From: Caulobacter sp. 602-1
GTDB taxonomy: Bacteria; Pseudomonadota; Alphaproteobacteria; Caulobacterales; Caulobacteraceae
NCBI RefSeq assembly: GCF_003931565.1
Contig: NZ_RRYI01000001.1
Location: 248,001 to 312,000 of the forward strand
Direction of reading: 5' to 3'
DNA length: 64,000 nt
Positions within the stretch are counted from its first letter, which is position 1, and each line of letters starts with the position of its first letter. Both the position numbers and the translations under genes were made by a program. Below the pieces are notes generated by a model. The model did no database searches. It saw only the letters and a program-made list of their open reading frames with translations, and was not told where the DNA came from. Of this stretch, positions 40,642-49,573 are shown in pieces.

Positions 40642-40998
40642 TCAGTCGCCGCGTACTGCACGTCTACGTTTGAACCGAAGGAAAATCTCAAAAACAGCCC
40701 ACGCAGTGGCAATAACGCTTAGAGGCCATAGGAACAGAAGGCCGAAGCCAACCTCGCCTATCAGGTCAACTCCCGGCACGGGGCAGCTAGAATCCACGAG
40801 AAGAAAGCAACGCCGCGCAGCTGGAATCTGATCAAGTATAATCGCTGCCGCAAATAGCGTCGTTATAGCGATTGCTATGTCGCCAAGGCGTCGCGGCCAG
40901 TTCATTTCGGCGCGGGTTACCAGCAACGCAGCGCCAAACGCGGCCCTGTATGCCCATGTCGCAAGGCAGAGGATTGCTGGCAGTAGGATCAGGCCCAT
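40642..40998 (-). CDS. Small integral membrane protein, hypothetical
   Basis: 118 residues from ATG 40998. Three hydrophobic helices (LILLPAILCLATWAYRAAFGA, IAIAITTLFAAAIILDQIP, and one from VGFGLLFLWPLSVIATAWAVF) with a two-Cys loop (CFLLVDSSCPVPG) between the last two, and a basic tail (RFKRRRAVRGD). Base composition is lower in GC than the flanks. No family recognised. Confidence 0.6.
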   Translation of the reverse strand: MGLILLPAILCLATWAYRAAFGAALLVTRAEMNWPRRLGDIAIAITTLFAAAIILDQIPAARRCFLLVDSSCPVPGVDLIGEVGFGLLFLWPLSVIATAWAVFEIFLRFKRRRAVRGD

Positions 40999-41322
40999 GC
41001 GCGAAGTTGCCACGTCATCGGCGTCAGGTGAAGGTCTCCTGACCACCCTAGTCGGACATGAAGGTGCGGCGGGGCTGGGTCTGCGCCTGACTATTACGCA
41101 GACGGTGCCCAAGACCCTGGGCGCGGTCAGCATTACCCTCTGGTGACCCTAACGGGGTGTCCTTCCCTCCGCCGCGTCGCCTACCTAGCATCAACGAACG
41201 TCGGCGTCTGCTGCGGGGGTGACTAGGGAAGACGGCTCACGACCCTAGCCAGACCTTCGCTCGGTCCGTTGACGGGCTCGTCCAATCTTGGAAGGCGGCG
41301 CCCGCCATGTCATCGTTTCCCT

Positions 41323-41682
41323 ATGGCTGACTGGAAGGTCGTTGACCTACCCTCTGTCTTCGAGCGCGTTGTTCGGAGCTATGATGAGCATTTGAATGAG
41401 ATCCCCGACGATGGCGAGTGGCATCGCCGGGTCTCTGAAAGCTACTATCTGCTCGCGGAGTTTCTTGCCGAACATGGCTTGATCGCTGCGGACATTGATG
41501 TTTCACGCCGCGCCGATTTGGTCATCTTCCACTCGCAGCTTACGCCTCTCGGCCAAGCGTTCGACAAGTTGGAAATCGACAAATGGTTGACCTCGTTGGA
41601 TCGAAGGAAGCCTGGCTCGCCGCTCTCCAATGCCGGCCTGGAAAGGCGCTGGCGGAAGTTTATCAAGGCCAATCCGGTTTGA
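41323..41682 (+). CDS. Hypothetical protein
   Basis: 119 residues from ATG 41323 (MADWKVVDLPSVFERVVRSY). Soluble, alpha-helical, charged, no signal peptide (HLNEIPDDGEWHRRVSESYYLL, LAEHGLIAADIDVSRRADLV). The codon use and GC content are less biased than in housekeeping neighbours, suggesting recent acquisition. No family recognised. Confidence 0.55.
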   Translation: MADWKVVDLPSVFERVVRSYDEHLNEIPDDGEWHRRVSESYYLLAEFLAEHGLIAADIDVSRRADLVIFHSQLTPLGQAFDKLEIDKWLTSLDRRKPGSPLSNAGLERRWRKFIKANPV

Positions 41683-41972
41683 AGGCGGACCTCGCGTAAG
41701 CCATCAGTGACTAGAGCAGTTCCAGCACGCCAATGTCTTGGATCCACCCCTCTCAGAAATTGAAACTGTCCGCTTTGGGCGAGCGGGGCCGTGGCGCTGA
41801 TTGCACATGCCCTAGACTTCCGAGGCGGTTCATCTTTGCGCTTCAAGGGCTGTTCTAGCGAAACAAACCTTGAGCGACGCCCTGGGTTTCGACTTCGCCA
41901 CAAGCGCCCGTGGTGATAAGCGCCACAGCTCGCACGTCCATCCTGGGTGATGAGCGGCGTCTTGGGGGCGAC

Positions 41973-43040
41973 ATGAGGGTATTGAGTTTGGCCACGGCGG
42001 CGTTGCTGTTGGCCTGGGGCATCGTCGGGGAGTCCCGCGCGACGGAGCTTAGCCCGGGATGTCGAACGCTGGGCCAGCCCATCAACGAGTCCGGCTTCAT
42101 CACCATTGGCGGCATCCGGCAGTGGGTGACGGTCGAGGGGCGCGACTGCGCCAATCCGGTGGTGTTGATCGTCCACGGCGGTCCCGGTAACCCGAACACA
42201 CCTTTCGCCCACGCCCTGTTCGGCGAGTGGGCAAGGGACTTCACCGTCGTCCAGTGGGACCAGCGTGGTTCGGGCAAGACCTATGGGGCCAACAAGCCGG
42301 CCGAAGACGAGCCTTTGACCCTCCAGCACCTGACGGCCGACGGCGTCGAGATGGCCCGCTATGCGACCCAGCGCTTCGGCAAGCGCAGAGTCATCATCAT
42401 GGGCGGCTCCTGGGGCTCGGCCTTGGCGGTCAACATCGCCATGGCGGCCCAGGACCTATTCAGCGCCTATGTCGGCACAGCCCAGCTTGTGAATTACCAA
42501 CTGGACATGGCGGCCAGCTACGCCAAGACCCTGGGTCTGGCGAGAGCCGCCGGCGACACGGAGTCGATTGGCAAGCTGGAGGATCTCGGCGCCCCGCCGT
42601 GGACCAATCCCCGTGCTTTCGGGATCTTGCGCCGCATCACCCGCAAGTACGAGGGTCTGGCGACCGACGCCCCGCCCAAGGGTTGGTTCACGTTCGGCCC
42701 CGGCTACGACACCCCCGCCTACGAGACCGACTACACCGCCGGCGAGGACTATTCCTTTTTGAACTTCGTCGGCCTCGCTGGCGACGGCATGGGGCCGAAG
42801 ATCGACTTGCGCAAGCTGGGAATGGCGTTTTCCATGCCAGTCTACATGCTGCAGGGCGAGGCGGATCTGGTGACCCCGCTGGAGGTCTCCAAAGCCTATT
42901 TCGACGATCTGACCGCGCCGAAGAAGGTGTTCGTGCCGCTCGCCCGTACGGGGCACGACCCCAACCAGACGATGATCGACGCCCAACTCACGGCTCTGGA
43001 GCAGGTTCGCGGCGAGGCCATGGTGAAGGACGGACAGTGA
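41973..43040 (+). CDS. Exported alpha/beta hydrolase, proline-iminopeptidase-like
   Basis: 355 residues with signal peptide (MRVLSLATAALLLAWGIVGE, cleaved near SRATE). HGGPGNPN oxyanion motif and nucleophile Ser146 in GGSWGSALAVN are the prolyl-aminopeptidase (S33) signature, with DQRGSGKT between them. Catalytic Asp in QGEADLVTP and His in RTGHDPNQ are present. Likely a periplasmic peptidase or esterase. ATG 41973 follows a GGGGGCG ribosome site. Confidence 0.85.
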   Translation: MRVLSLATAALLLAWGIVGESRATELSPGCRTLGQPINESGFITIGGIRQWVTVEGRDCANPVVLIVHGGPGNPNTPFAHALFGEWARDFTVVQWDQRGSGKTYGANKPAEDEPLTLQHLTADGVEMARYATQRFGKRRVIIMGGSWGSALAVNIAMAAQDLFSAYVGTAQLVNYQLDMAASYAKTLGLARAAGDTESIGKLEDLGAPPWTNPRAFGILRRITRKYEGLATDAPPKGWFTFGPGYDTPAYETDYTAGEDYSFLNFVGLAGDGMGPKIDLRKLGMAFSMPVYMLQGEADLVTPLEVSKAYFDDLTAPKKVFVPLARTGHDPNQTMIDAQLTALEQVRGEAMVKDGQ

Positions 43041-43298
43041 GGTGCGCGCGGCCACCGATATCCGATCGTACGATGTCGGCTCGAAGTCTTCGCGCAGCAC
43101 AGGCGAAAATAGGCTCGCTGGTCCTTGCGCCCAACGACGAATAAATGGCCGTTCCCCACCCCGAGCAGACCGTCGCCAGGTCCGCTACCTGAATGGTGCC
43201 CAATGTCCGGTACCGGCGCGGCGTTCACTGCTGCACCCGACCCCGAGCGGACATTCGGCTTGGTCAGGCGAAACGCGAAAAGCTGGCGCTTTCCGATC

Positions 43299-44537
43299 CT
43301 AGGACTTCGGTGTTGTCGCGGCCTTTGCCTCTTGCGCCTGGGCTTCGGCGAGCCACCGCCGGTATTCCTGCAGGAATGGCGAGCCGGGATCGATCCGTTC
43401 CAGAATCTCGGGCATGGCGGCGAGGGCGCGGCGGTTGGGCGCGTTGAGAAAGACGATCACCCCCGAGCGAGACGGCTTGGCGATATAGGCCACGGCTAGC
43501 TCCGACCAGTCGGCGCCGCCGTGCTCAAGGATGACCGCGTCGCCATAGCGCAGCACATTGAAGCCCAGGCCGTAGCCCTGCGCGTCGGGGCAAAGGACGG
43601 CTGGGCGCGCGGCGCAGTCGACGACCCGCTGGTCGGCCTTGTCCGTCTGGATGCGATCGCGATCGGCGGCTAGGGCCGGGCCATAGCCCTTGGCGTCGAC
43701 CACCGCGCGCAGGAAGGCCGCGTAGTCGTCCACCGTCGTGACCATGTCGTCGGCGGCGGCATAGCTTCCCTCGGCTCGGCAGGCGGCCTTTCCCGCCGGA
43801 CGGCAGTAGTAGCCGTGGAAGACGCCGCGCTCGTCGATGGGCCGAGCGATCGTTTCGGTATCGCCGCGATGCACCACGATGCTGCTGTGGTTCATCCCGA
43901 TCGGTTTGAATACTGTCTCGTCGACGAGGTCGGGGAAGGGCGTGGCGAGTTTTCGCTCGGCGTAGCGGGCGACGTAGTCCAGGCCTTCTCCGGAATAGCC
44001 GTAGCGCTCGCCGGGCGTCTGCTGGAAGGCCAGCTTGCCGCCGCGCAGGAAGAAGCGCCAGTTCGGCAACCCGGTGGTGTGGTTCAACGCCATGCGCGGC
44101 GTGAGCAGCCTCACGCGCGGGTCGCTCGCTAAGTCGGGATCGATCCAATAGGCCGCCATCGACTCGTCGAGAGACAGGCGCCCCTGGCCCACGAGGCGCA
44201 GGATCGTCTCGGCCGTGACCGTCTTGGTGATCGAGGCGACGTTGTAGCGCGTCGCGGGGCTGGCCGGAACGCCCGGCGACTGCTCGCCGGCATGGTGCTG
44301 CCAGACGAGGACCCCACCGCGAATGACGCCCATGCCGGCGGTGACGACGCTGTGGCGCTTGACGAGCCGGTCGATCGCACGGACGTCGGTCGCCGATGGA
44401 AGCGCGTTCCGAGGCGCCTTCGCCTGCGCGGGAAGGGTGCTGGCGAGCAGCAAGACGGCGGTGATGGTGAGGCGCGAAATCGCACCCAGGTGTCGGGAGC
44501 ACATGAAAGGATCCGCTAGGCCGGAGAGAGAGCTCAT
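43299..44537 (-). CDS. Beta-lactamase-related serine hydrolase (class C/ esterase type)
   Basis: 412 residues from ATG 44537, preceded by GAGG. A later ATG at 44504 would start directly at the signal peptide (ISRLTITAVLLLASTLPAQA). Catalytic Ser102-x-x-Lys105 in ASITK, the YGYSG motif for the second catalytic Tyr, and HGG near the C-terminus. This is the beta-lactamase/D-Ala-D-Ala carboxypeptidase/esterase superfamily, exported. Resistance cannot be concluded, since most relatives are esterases or peptidases. Same strand and 81 bp downstream of a LytTR regulator. Confidence 0.88.
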   Translation of the reverse strand: MSSLSGLADPFMCSRHLGAISRLTITAVLLLASTLPAQAKAPRNALPSATDVRAIDRLVKRHSVVTAGMGVIRGGVLVWQHHAGEQSPGVPASPATRYNVASITKTVTAETILRLVGQGRLSLDESMAAYWIDPDLASDPRVRLLTPRMALNHTTGLPNWRFFLRGGKLAFQQTPGERYGYSGEGLDYVARYAERKLATPFPDLVDETVFKPIGMNHSSIVVHRGDTETIARPIDERGVFHGYYCRPAGKAACRAEGSYAAADDMVTTVDDYAAFLRAVVDAKGYGPALAADRDRIQTDKADQRVVDCAARPAVLCPDAQGYGLGFNVLRYGDAVILEHGGADWSELAVAYIAKPSRSGVIVFLNAPNRRALAAMPEILERIDPGSPFLQEYRRWLAEAQAQEAKAATTPKS

Positions 44538-44618
44538 GGGTCTAGCCTCGCGTCGGAAGACGCCGAGGAAAAACCCGCCAATCGACGCATGCACGGCCGA
44601 ACCGACGCGCCGCGCCGG

Positions 44619-45485
44619 CTAAACAGTGAGCTCTCGCAGCCTTTTGGCGCCGGCGCGGCTGGTCATGATCCTCTCGCCGTCCTCAAGGTGCAGCAACATG
44701 CGGGCGTTTCCGGCCGGCTCGGCATGCGCCACCGCGCCCAAGCGGACGATGTGGGAGCGGTGGGCCCGTACGAACTGATCGGACTGAAGCATTTCCTCGA
44801 ACCGCGACAGGGGCGTGGTCGATAGGATGCGGCGCTGGCGCGTGACCACTTCCGAATAGCCGTCGGCTCCGGTGATCCGGATCAGATCGTTGGCCAGGAT
44901 GGGCACGACCTCTCTGTCGCAGCGGATCAGGAGCGAGGCGGACAGAGGGGGTTTGGCGGGGCCGGACGGCGGAGCAGCGGCCTGGGGGCTGGTGACCGTG
45001 CTCGATCGACGCAAGACCGCCAACTCCTGTACGGCGGCGCGCCAGGCGGTGAACAGCGCCAGAGCCGCATAGACCGTTACGCCCTGAAAGATCTGCCAGC
45101 TAAGCGCCCCCTGGGCGAATGGCGCGGCCTTCAAGCCGCGGTCCAGCCAGTCAGGCGACAGCGCGTAGCCGGCCAAGGTGCAGAAGTACCAGATGATGGA
45201 GAACGCCGCCGCCAAAAGCGGGTGGAGCAAGATCAGCTTACATGCGCGACGGCCCAAGACCAGGCGGTTCAGCACCGGCTGGAAGAGAAACGCGGTGACG
45301 CCGGCGCCCAGCGTGTTGACGGCGGCGAAGCCAGCCGACCGAACGAACGGCTGGTCCAAGGTGGCGGCGAACGCCATCAGGTACCCGAGAAAGAGCAAGG
45401 CCAGGCCCAGACCCAGCAGCCCGCCGGTCGCCACCGTGTCCGGTCCGAATGGGTTTCCGATTGTGAGGCGAGGGCGCAAACGCAT
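44619..45485 (-). CDS. Membrane-anchored LytTR transcription regulator
   Basis: 288 residues. Four hydrophobic segments (GGLLGLGLALLFLGYLMAFA, TLGAGVTAFLFQPVLNRL, LLHPLLAAAFSIIWYFCTLAGY and one after SWQIFQGVTVYAALALFTAW) are followed by a linker and a C-terminal LytTR DNA-binding domain (LIRITGADGYSEVVTRQRRIL, LQSDQFVRAHRSHIVRLGAVAH, LEDGERIMTSRAGAKRLREL). Integral membrane LytTR proteins often control an adjacent operon. The candidate target is the serine hydrolase just downstream. Confidence 0.9.
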   Translation of the reverse strand: MRLRPRLTIGNPFGPDTVATGGLLGLGLALLFLGYLMAFAATLDQPFVRSAGFAAVNTLGAGVTAFLFQPVLNRLVLGRRACKLILLHPLLAAAFSIIWYFCTLAGYALSPDWLDRGLKAAPFAQGALSWQIFQGVTVYAALALFTAWRAAVQELAVLRRSSTVTSPQAAAPPSGPAKPPLSASLLIRCDREVVPILANDLIRITGADGYSEVVTRQRRILSTTPLSRFEEMLQSDQFVRAHRSHIVRLGAVAHAEPAGNARMLLHLEDGERIMTSRAGAKRLRELTV

Positions 45486-45674
45486 CCTCCAAGGTCACAC
45501 TGTGCGCCGGCGTTCGCAATGGCTCCCGTCCATCCGGGATCGGCGATGTCCGCATGGCGACACGCGGGCCGGGTCAGCTATTGGCGCGCAACAACGATAG
45601 CCTAGACGCGCAGCGAACGTCTTCCATCCACCCTTGTCCGCCCCTTCAGGCGTCTGCTTGTGGGTTAGGATGAC

Positions 45675-46208
45675 CTAGTCGGCCGCCACGACGGATGGGT
45701 GCAAGTCGAGGACATGAAGACCCGCCTTCCTCACCAGATCAGCGACGGCGACGGTGTTGCTTCTCTCCCGGAAAATGAACCAGTGCGTGAGATCCCAGCC
45801 AAAGAGGAAGCGCGCTTCGTACTGATGAAAGTACAGCTCATCCGAGGATTTGTAGCGCAGCCCCCTGCGAACGATATTTCGCCATTTAGAAGAGGTCTCG
45901 CTCACCCGCTGAAGCCCATCCGGAAAGCGGATCAAAGAGACTCCGCCCTTCGCCATGCCATCGAGAAGTGTCAGGAACCGGTCTTCCGTCTCAAGGTAGT
46001 CGGCGGCGAAACCCTTCTCCCTGGCCTCGCCGTATGAAAGAAACGGGGTCGTGTTGATAAACTCGTCTTCCGTGAGCCAATGGTCGAATACCGACACAGG
46101 CATGCCGATCAATCGAAGGGCTTTGGCTTCGTCTGGAATACTGTCTTCGAACTGGTGAAACGTGACCATTCGCGGATGATGCTCGGTCGCGTGAAGTCCG
46201 ACAACCAC
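45675..46208 (-). CDS. Hypothetical protein
   Basis: 177 residues from GTG 46208; ATG 46169 is an alternative start. Soluble and mixed alpha/beta, with no signal peptide (DEAKALRLIGMPVSVFDHWL, SKWRNIVRRGLRYKSSDELYF, FLFGWDLTHWFIFRERSNTV). Lower GC and weak codon bias compared with flanks. No known domain recognised. It is isolated between the LytTR gene and the DUF4287 gene. Confidence 0.5.
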   Translation of the reverse strand: MVVGLHATEHHPRMVTFHQFEDSIPDEAKALRLIGMPVSVFDHWLTEDEFINTTPFLSYGEAREKGFAADYLETEDRFLTLLDGMAKGGVSLIRFPDGLQRVSETSSKWRNIVRRGLRYKSSDELYFHQYEARFLFGWDLTHWFIFRERSNTVAVADLVRKAGLHVLDLHPSVVAAD

Positions 46209-46261
46209 CCGTTGCGGAGCCCGGTCGCCCGGTGCGATATCGGGGCGATCAGGAGTTGCCC

Positions 46262-46477
46262 ATGACCCAAGACCCCGTGAAGGGACCGGCGTCGTATTTT
46301 CCTTCGATCGAGAAGAAATACGGCCAGCCGATCGCCCATTGGCAGCAGATCGTGCGGGACGGCTATCCCGCCAGGCACATGGACCTGGTCGCGCTTCTGA
46401 AGGATCAGCATGGCATGGGCCATGGCCACGCCAACGCGGTGGTCGCGCACACCTTGGCGCAGGATGGTCTGAAGTAG
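46262..46477 (+). CDS. DUF4287 domain protein
   Basis: 71 residues from ATG 46262, preceded by AGGAG. The whole protein is the DUF4287 motif: ASYFPSIEKKYGQPIAHWQQI, then HMDLVALLKDQHGMGHGHANAVVAHTL. Such proteins are small, soluble and often found fused to DUF5655. Function unknown. The next gene follows after 18 bp, so they may be co-transcribed. Confidence 0.8.
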   Translation: MTQDPVKGPASYFPSIEKKYGQPIAHWQQIVRDGYPARHMDLVALLKDQHGMGHGHANAVVAHTLAQDGLK

Positions 46478-46495
46478 CGCCAGGAGGAGCGGAGC

Positions 46496-46966
46496 ATGAC
46501 GACTGGAACCCTCCTCGCCCCCCTCAGGCTGCTGCTCCCCGCCCTGATCCCGTCGTGGAACTTCTTCGACGTGATCGCGCCGGCGCCGCGGGTGGAGTAC
46601 GCCCTGCTGGCCTCGCCCGGCGACACGACCGGCGTCTGGCGCGCGTTCCGGCCTCGGCCCGAGCACGTGTCGCTGGCGACCCTGCTCAAGCGCCTCTTCT
46701 GGAACCCGCGCTGGAACCAGACCCTGTTCGTGATGAGCTGCGCCGAGCGACTGGCCGAGGACCGCAACCCGGCCCACAGCGAGGCCGAACTCTTCAAGCG
46801 CATCGCCGCCGACCTCGTCGCGGATGGGGCCCTCGAGCCCCAGGACCCCACGCGGCCGTGGCTGTGCTTTCGGCTGGTCTTCGTCAGCCGCGAGGGCGAG
46901 GCGCTGACCGAGGAGGTGATGGTCCAGCCCGCGCCTCGGCTGCTGAAGGACATCGCGATCCGATGA
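46496..46966 (+). CDS. Hypothetical protein paired with an HTTM-like membrane protein
   Basis: 156 residues, with AGGAGG before ATG 46496. Features: a hydrophobic start (LLAPLRLLLPALIPSWNFFDVI), VEYALLASPGDTTGVWRAF, and FVMSCAERLAEDRNP. It overlaps the membrane-protein gene by four bases (ATGA), so the two products are probably partners. No family recognised; similar small partners occur beside HTTM proteins. Confidence 0.7.
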   Translation: MTTGTLLAPLRLLLPALIPSWNFFDVIAPAPRVEYALLASPGDTTGVWRAFRPRPEHVSLATLLKRLFWNPRWNQTLFVMSCAERLAEDRNPAHSEAELFKRIAADLVADGALEPQDPTRPWLCFRLVFVSREGEALTEEVMVQPAPRLLKDIAIR

Positions 46967-47643
46967 GCCTTGAAGCGGCCGTCCGCCTGACCGAGATCCT
47001 GCTGGCGCTGGCCCTGGTCCAGCAGAGCCTGGAGCACCTGCGCGGCTTCCGCGACGAGCGGATCCTGTTCGGCGTCCGCGTCGTCCTGTGCGGCCTGGTG
47101 ATCGCCGGCGTCGCCGCGCCCTGGCCGCTGGTCGGGCTGGCGGGGCTGTCGCTGCTGATCCTTCACCGCTTCCAGGGGCCCTATAACGGCGGCAGCGACC
47201 GCATGGGCCTCCTGGCGCTGTGGTGCCTGGTCCTGACCCGGCTGCTGCCGACCCCGGCGCTGAAGGAGCTGTCGTTCGGCTATCTCGGCGCGCAGCTGAT
47301 GCTCAGCTACTTCATCTCGGGCGGGGTCAAGATCGTCAATCCCGACTGGCGCTCGGGCCGGGCGCTGGCCGACGTCTTTCAGTTTTCCGCCTATCCGGTC
47401 TCCCAGAATCTGCGTCGCTTCGCCGAGCGGCCCCAGCTGCTGCGGGTCATGTCCTGGGCGGTGATGGGCTTCGAGCTGGCCTTTCCGCTGACCCTGCTGT
47501 GGAAGCCGGCCCTGGTCGCCGGTCTGGCGGTCGCGGCGACCTTCCACCTGGCCAATGCCTGCCTGTTCGGCCTCAACCGGTTCTTCTGGACCTGGCTGGC
47601 GACCTATCCGGCCATCCTGTGGCTGCAGGGACGGCTGCTCTAG
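46963..47643 (+). CDS. HTTM-like (vitamin-K-carboxylase-related) membrane protein
   Basis: 226 residues with about six helices. The pattern ILHRFQGPYNGGSDRMGLLAL, FISGGVKIVNPDWRSGRAL, and LGFELAFP-like (MGFELAFPLTLL) followed by TFHLANACLFGLNRFFW resembles the HTTM domain seen in vitamin-K gamma-carboxylase relatives, though catalytic residues for that reaction cannot be confirmed. Inner membrane; function unknown. Its stop overlaps the stop of the convergent glycosyltransferase gene. Confidence 0.75.
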   Translation: MSLEAAVRLTEILLALALVQQSLEHLRGFRDERILFGVRVVLCGLVIAGVAAPWPLVGLAGLSLLILHRFQGPYNGGSDRMGLLALWCLVLTRLLPTPALKELSFGYLGAQLMLSYFISGGVKIVNPDWRSGRALADVFQFSAYPVSQNLRRFAERPQLLRVMSWAVMGFELAFPLTLLWKPALVAGLAVAATFHLANACLFGLNRFFWTWLATYPAILWLQGRLL

Positions 47644-48731
47644 GCGGCCGTCTTCTTGCGCAGCCGCGCCAGGCGCCGCAGCCGCCGCCAGAAGCGGGTC
47701 TTCTCCGGCTCCGGATAGGGCTGCAGGTTGCGGAAGAACTCCTCGGCGCACGAGCGCCACGAGAACTTCTCGGCGAACTTGCGGACCACCGTGCGGTCCA
47801 GGTCCAGGCAGGCCAGGCAGGCTTCCTTGAGGCCGTCGGTCTGGCCGGGCGCCAGCACGCCGGCGTTGGAGCCGGGGATGATGTCGACCGGACCCGGGGC
47901 CGAGAACGCCGCCACGGGCACGCCGGCGGCCATGGCCTCCAGGATCACCAGGCCGAAGGTGTCGGTCAGGGAGGGGAAGCAGAACACGTCCGCCCCGCCG
48001 AAATAGCGGGCCAGCTCGTCGCCGAACTTGGCGCCCAGGAACTTCACCTCGGGATATTTCTCGGCCAGCTCCTCGCGCTGCGGGCCGTCGCCGATGACGA
48101 CCTTGGTGCCCGGCAGGTCCAGGCTGGCGAAGGCCTCGATGTTCTTCTCGACGGCGACGCGGCCGACATTGAGGAAGATCGGGCGCGGCAGGCCCTCGAA
48201 CGGGTCGGGATCACCCTCGACGCGCGGCTTGAAGATGTCGGTGTCGACGCCCCGCGACCAGGGCGACAGGTTGCGGAAGCCGTGCTTGGCCAGCTCGTCG
48301 CGCATGGTCGGCGTGGCCACCATCAGGCGGCCCGACGGCTTGTGGAACCAGCGCATGTAGGTGTAGCCGGCCGCCAGCGGCAGCGGCAGGCGGGCCGAGA
48401 CATATTCCGGGAACTTGGTGTGATAGCTGGTCGTGAACGGCAGCTTCCACTCCAGGCAGATGCGGCGCGCGGCCAGGCCGATCGGACCCTCGGTGGCGAT
48501 GTGGATCGCCTCGGGCTCGAACTGCTTGAAGCGCTCCTGCACCGGCTCGTAGGCGCCGATCGCCAGCTTGATCTCGGGATAGGTCGGCAGCGGGAAGGTC
48601 GGGAACTGTTCGGGGCTGACGACATCGACCTCGTGGCCCATGGCGCGCAGTTCCTCGACCACCCGGGTCAGGGTCCGGACCACCCCGTTGACTTGAGGCT
48701 CCCAGGCGTCGGTCGCAAGCAGAATTCGCAT
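47640..48731 (-). CDS. Glycosyltransferase family 4 (GT-B)
   Basis: 363 residues. N-terminal domain TDAWEPQVNGVVRTLTRVVEEL and C-terminal donor domain with NVGRVAVEKNIEAF, VVIGDGPQREEL, GGADVFCFPSLTDTFGLVILEAMAAGVPV, the E-x7-E motif of GT4. It resembles glycosyl- or mannosyltransferases of lipid glycosylation. A basic C-terminal tail (FWRRLRRLARLRKKTAA) could bind membrane. TGATG overlap with the phosphoesterase upstream indicates translational coupling and a shared pathway. Confidence 0.9.
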   Translation of the reverse strand: MRILLATDAWEPQVNGVVRTLTRVVEELRAMGHEVDVVSPEQFPTFPLPTYPEIKLAIGAYEPVQERFKQFEPEAIHIATEGPIGLAARRICLEWKLPFTTSYHTKFPEYVSARLPLPLAAGYTYMRWFHKPSGRLMVATPTMRDELAKHGFRNLSPWSRGVDTDIFKPRVEGDPDPFEGLPRPIFLNVGRVAVEKNIEAFASLDLPGTKVVIGDGPQREELAEKYPEVKFLGAKFGDELARYFGGADVFCFPSLTDTFGLVILEAMAAGVPVAAFSAPGPVDIIPGSNAGVLAPGQTDGLKEACLACLDLDRTVVRKFAEKFSWRSCAEEFFRNLQPYPEPEKTRFWRRLRRLARLRKKTAA

Positions 48732-49573
48732 CAGGCGGCGGCGGGCTCCGGCAACGGCTCGTCGGCGGCTTCAGCGGCTTGAGGCGCGACCGAACGGGCG
48801 CGGTCGATCACCGACCACGAGCGCAGCTTGGCCCATTCCAGGATCTCGAGATGGCCGTCGGCGTGCTCGGCCAGGGCCGTGCAGCTTTCGACCCAGTCGC
48901 CGTCATTGATGTAGCGGACGCCGTCGATGTCGCGCATCTCGGCCTTGTGGATGTGACCACAGATCACGCCGTCCACCCCCCGACGTCGCGCTTCGTCGGC
49001 CACGGCGGCCTCGAAGTTCTCGATGAACTGCAACGCGTTCTTCACCTTGACCTTCAGAAACGCCGACAGACTCCAATAGCCGAACCCCAGGCGGCGCCGC
49101 AGGCGATTCACCAGAGTGTTCAGCATGAGGATGGTTCTATAGGACCAATCCCCGAGGAAGGCGAGCCACTTGGCGTGCTGGACGATGCCGTCGAACTCGT
49201 CGCCGTGGACGACCAGATAGCGCTTGCCGTCGGCGGCCTCGTGGATCACGTCGCGGGCCACGATCACCCCGCCGAAGTGGACGCCGCAGAAGTCGCGGAT
49301 CCGGTCGTCGTGGTTGCCGGGGACGTAGATCACCTCGGTGCCCTTGCGGGCCATGCGCAGGATCTTCTGGACCACGTCGTTGTGGGCCTGGGGCCAGTAC
49401 CAGCCGCTGCGCAGCTTCCAGCCGTCGATGATGTCGCCGACCAGATAGAGCTTGTCGCACTCGACATGGCGGATGAAGTCCAGCAGCAGCTCGGCCTGGC
49501 ACCCGCGCGTGCCCAGGTGCAGATCGCTGATGAAGATGGAGCGGTAGCGGCGAACGGCGACGTCGGCGCTCAT
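48731..49573 (-). CDS. LpxH-like metallophosphoesterase (UDP-2,3-diacylglucosamine diphosphatase family)
   Basis: 280 residues. Calcineurin-like motifs in order: SDLHLG (Asp17, His19), GDIIDGW, PGNHDD, VVHGDEFD and GHIHKAE. This is the COG2908 group, to which LpxH belongs. Alphaproteobacteria usually make lipid A with LpxI, so this may act on another nucleotide-linked lipid. Coupled to a GT4 glycosyltransferase gene by a one-base overlap, pointing to glycolipid synthesis. The last 25 residues are Ala/Pro/Glu-rich. Confidence 0.88.
   Translation of the reverse strand: MSADVAVRRYRSIFISDLHLGTRGCQAELLLDFIRHVECDKLYLVGDIIDGWKLRSGWYWPQAHNDVVQKILRMARKGTEVIYVPGNHDDRIRDFCGVHFGGVIVARDVIHEAADGKRYLVVHGDEFDGIVQHAKWLAFLGDWSYRTILMLNTLVNRLRRRLGFGYWSLSAFLKVKVKNALQFIENFEAAVADEARRRGVDGVICGHIHKAEMRDIDGVRYINDGDWVESCTALAEHADGHLEILEWAKLRSWSVIDRARSVAPQAAEAADEPLPEPAAA

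Noticed and set aside
43299..44537. Beta-lactam resistance gene
   Set aside because: The superfamily motifs fit, but most such proteins are esterases or peptidases, so resistance is not supported.
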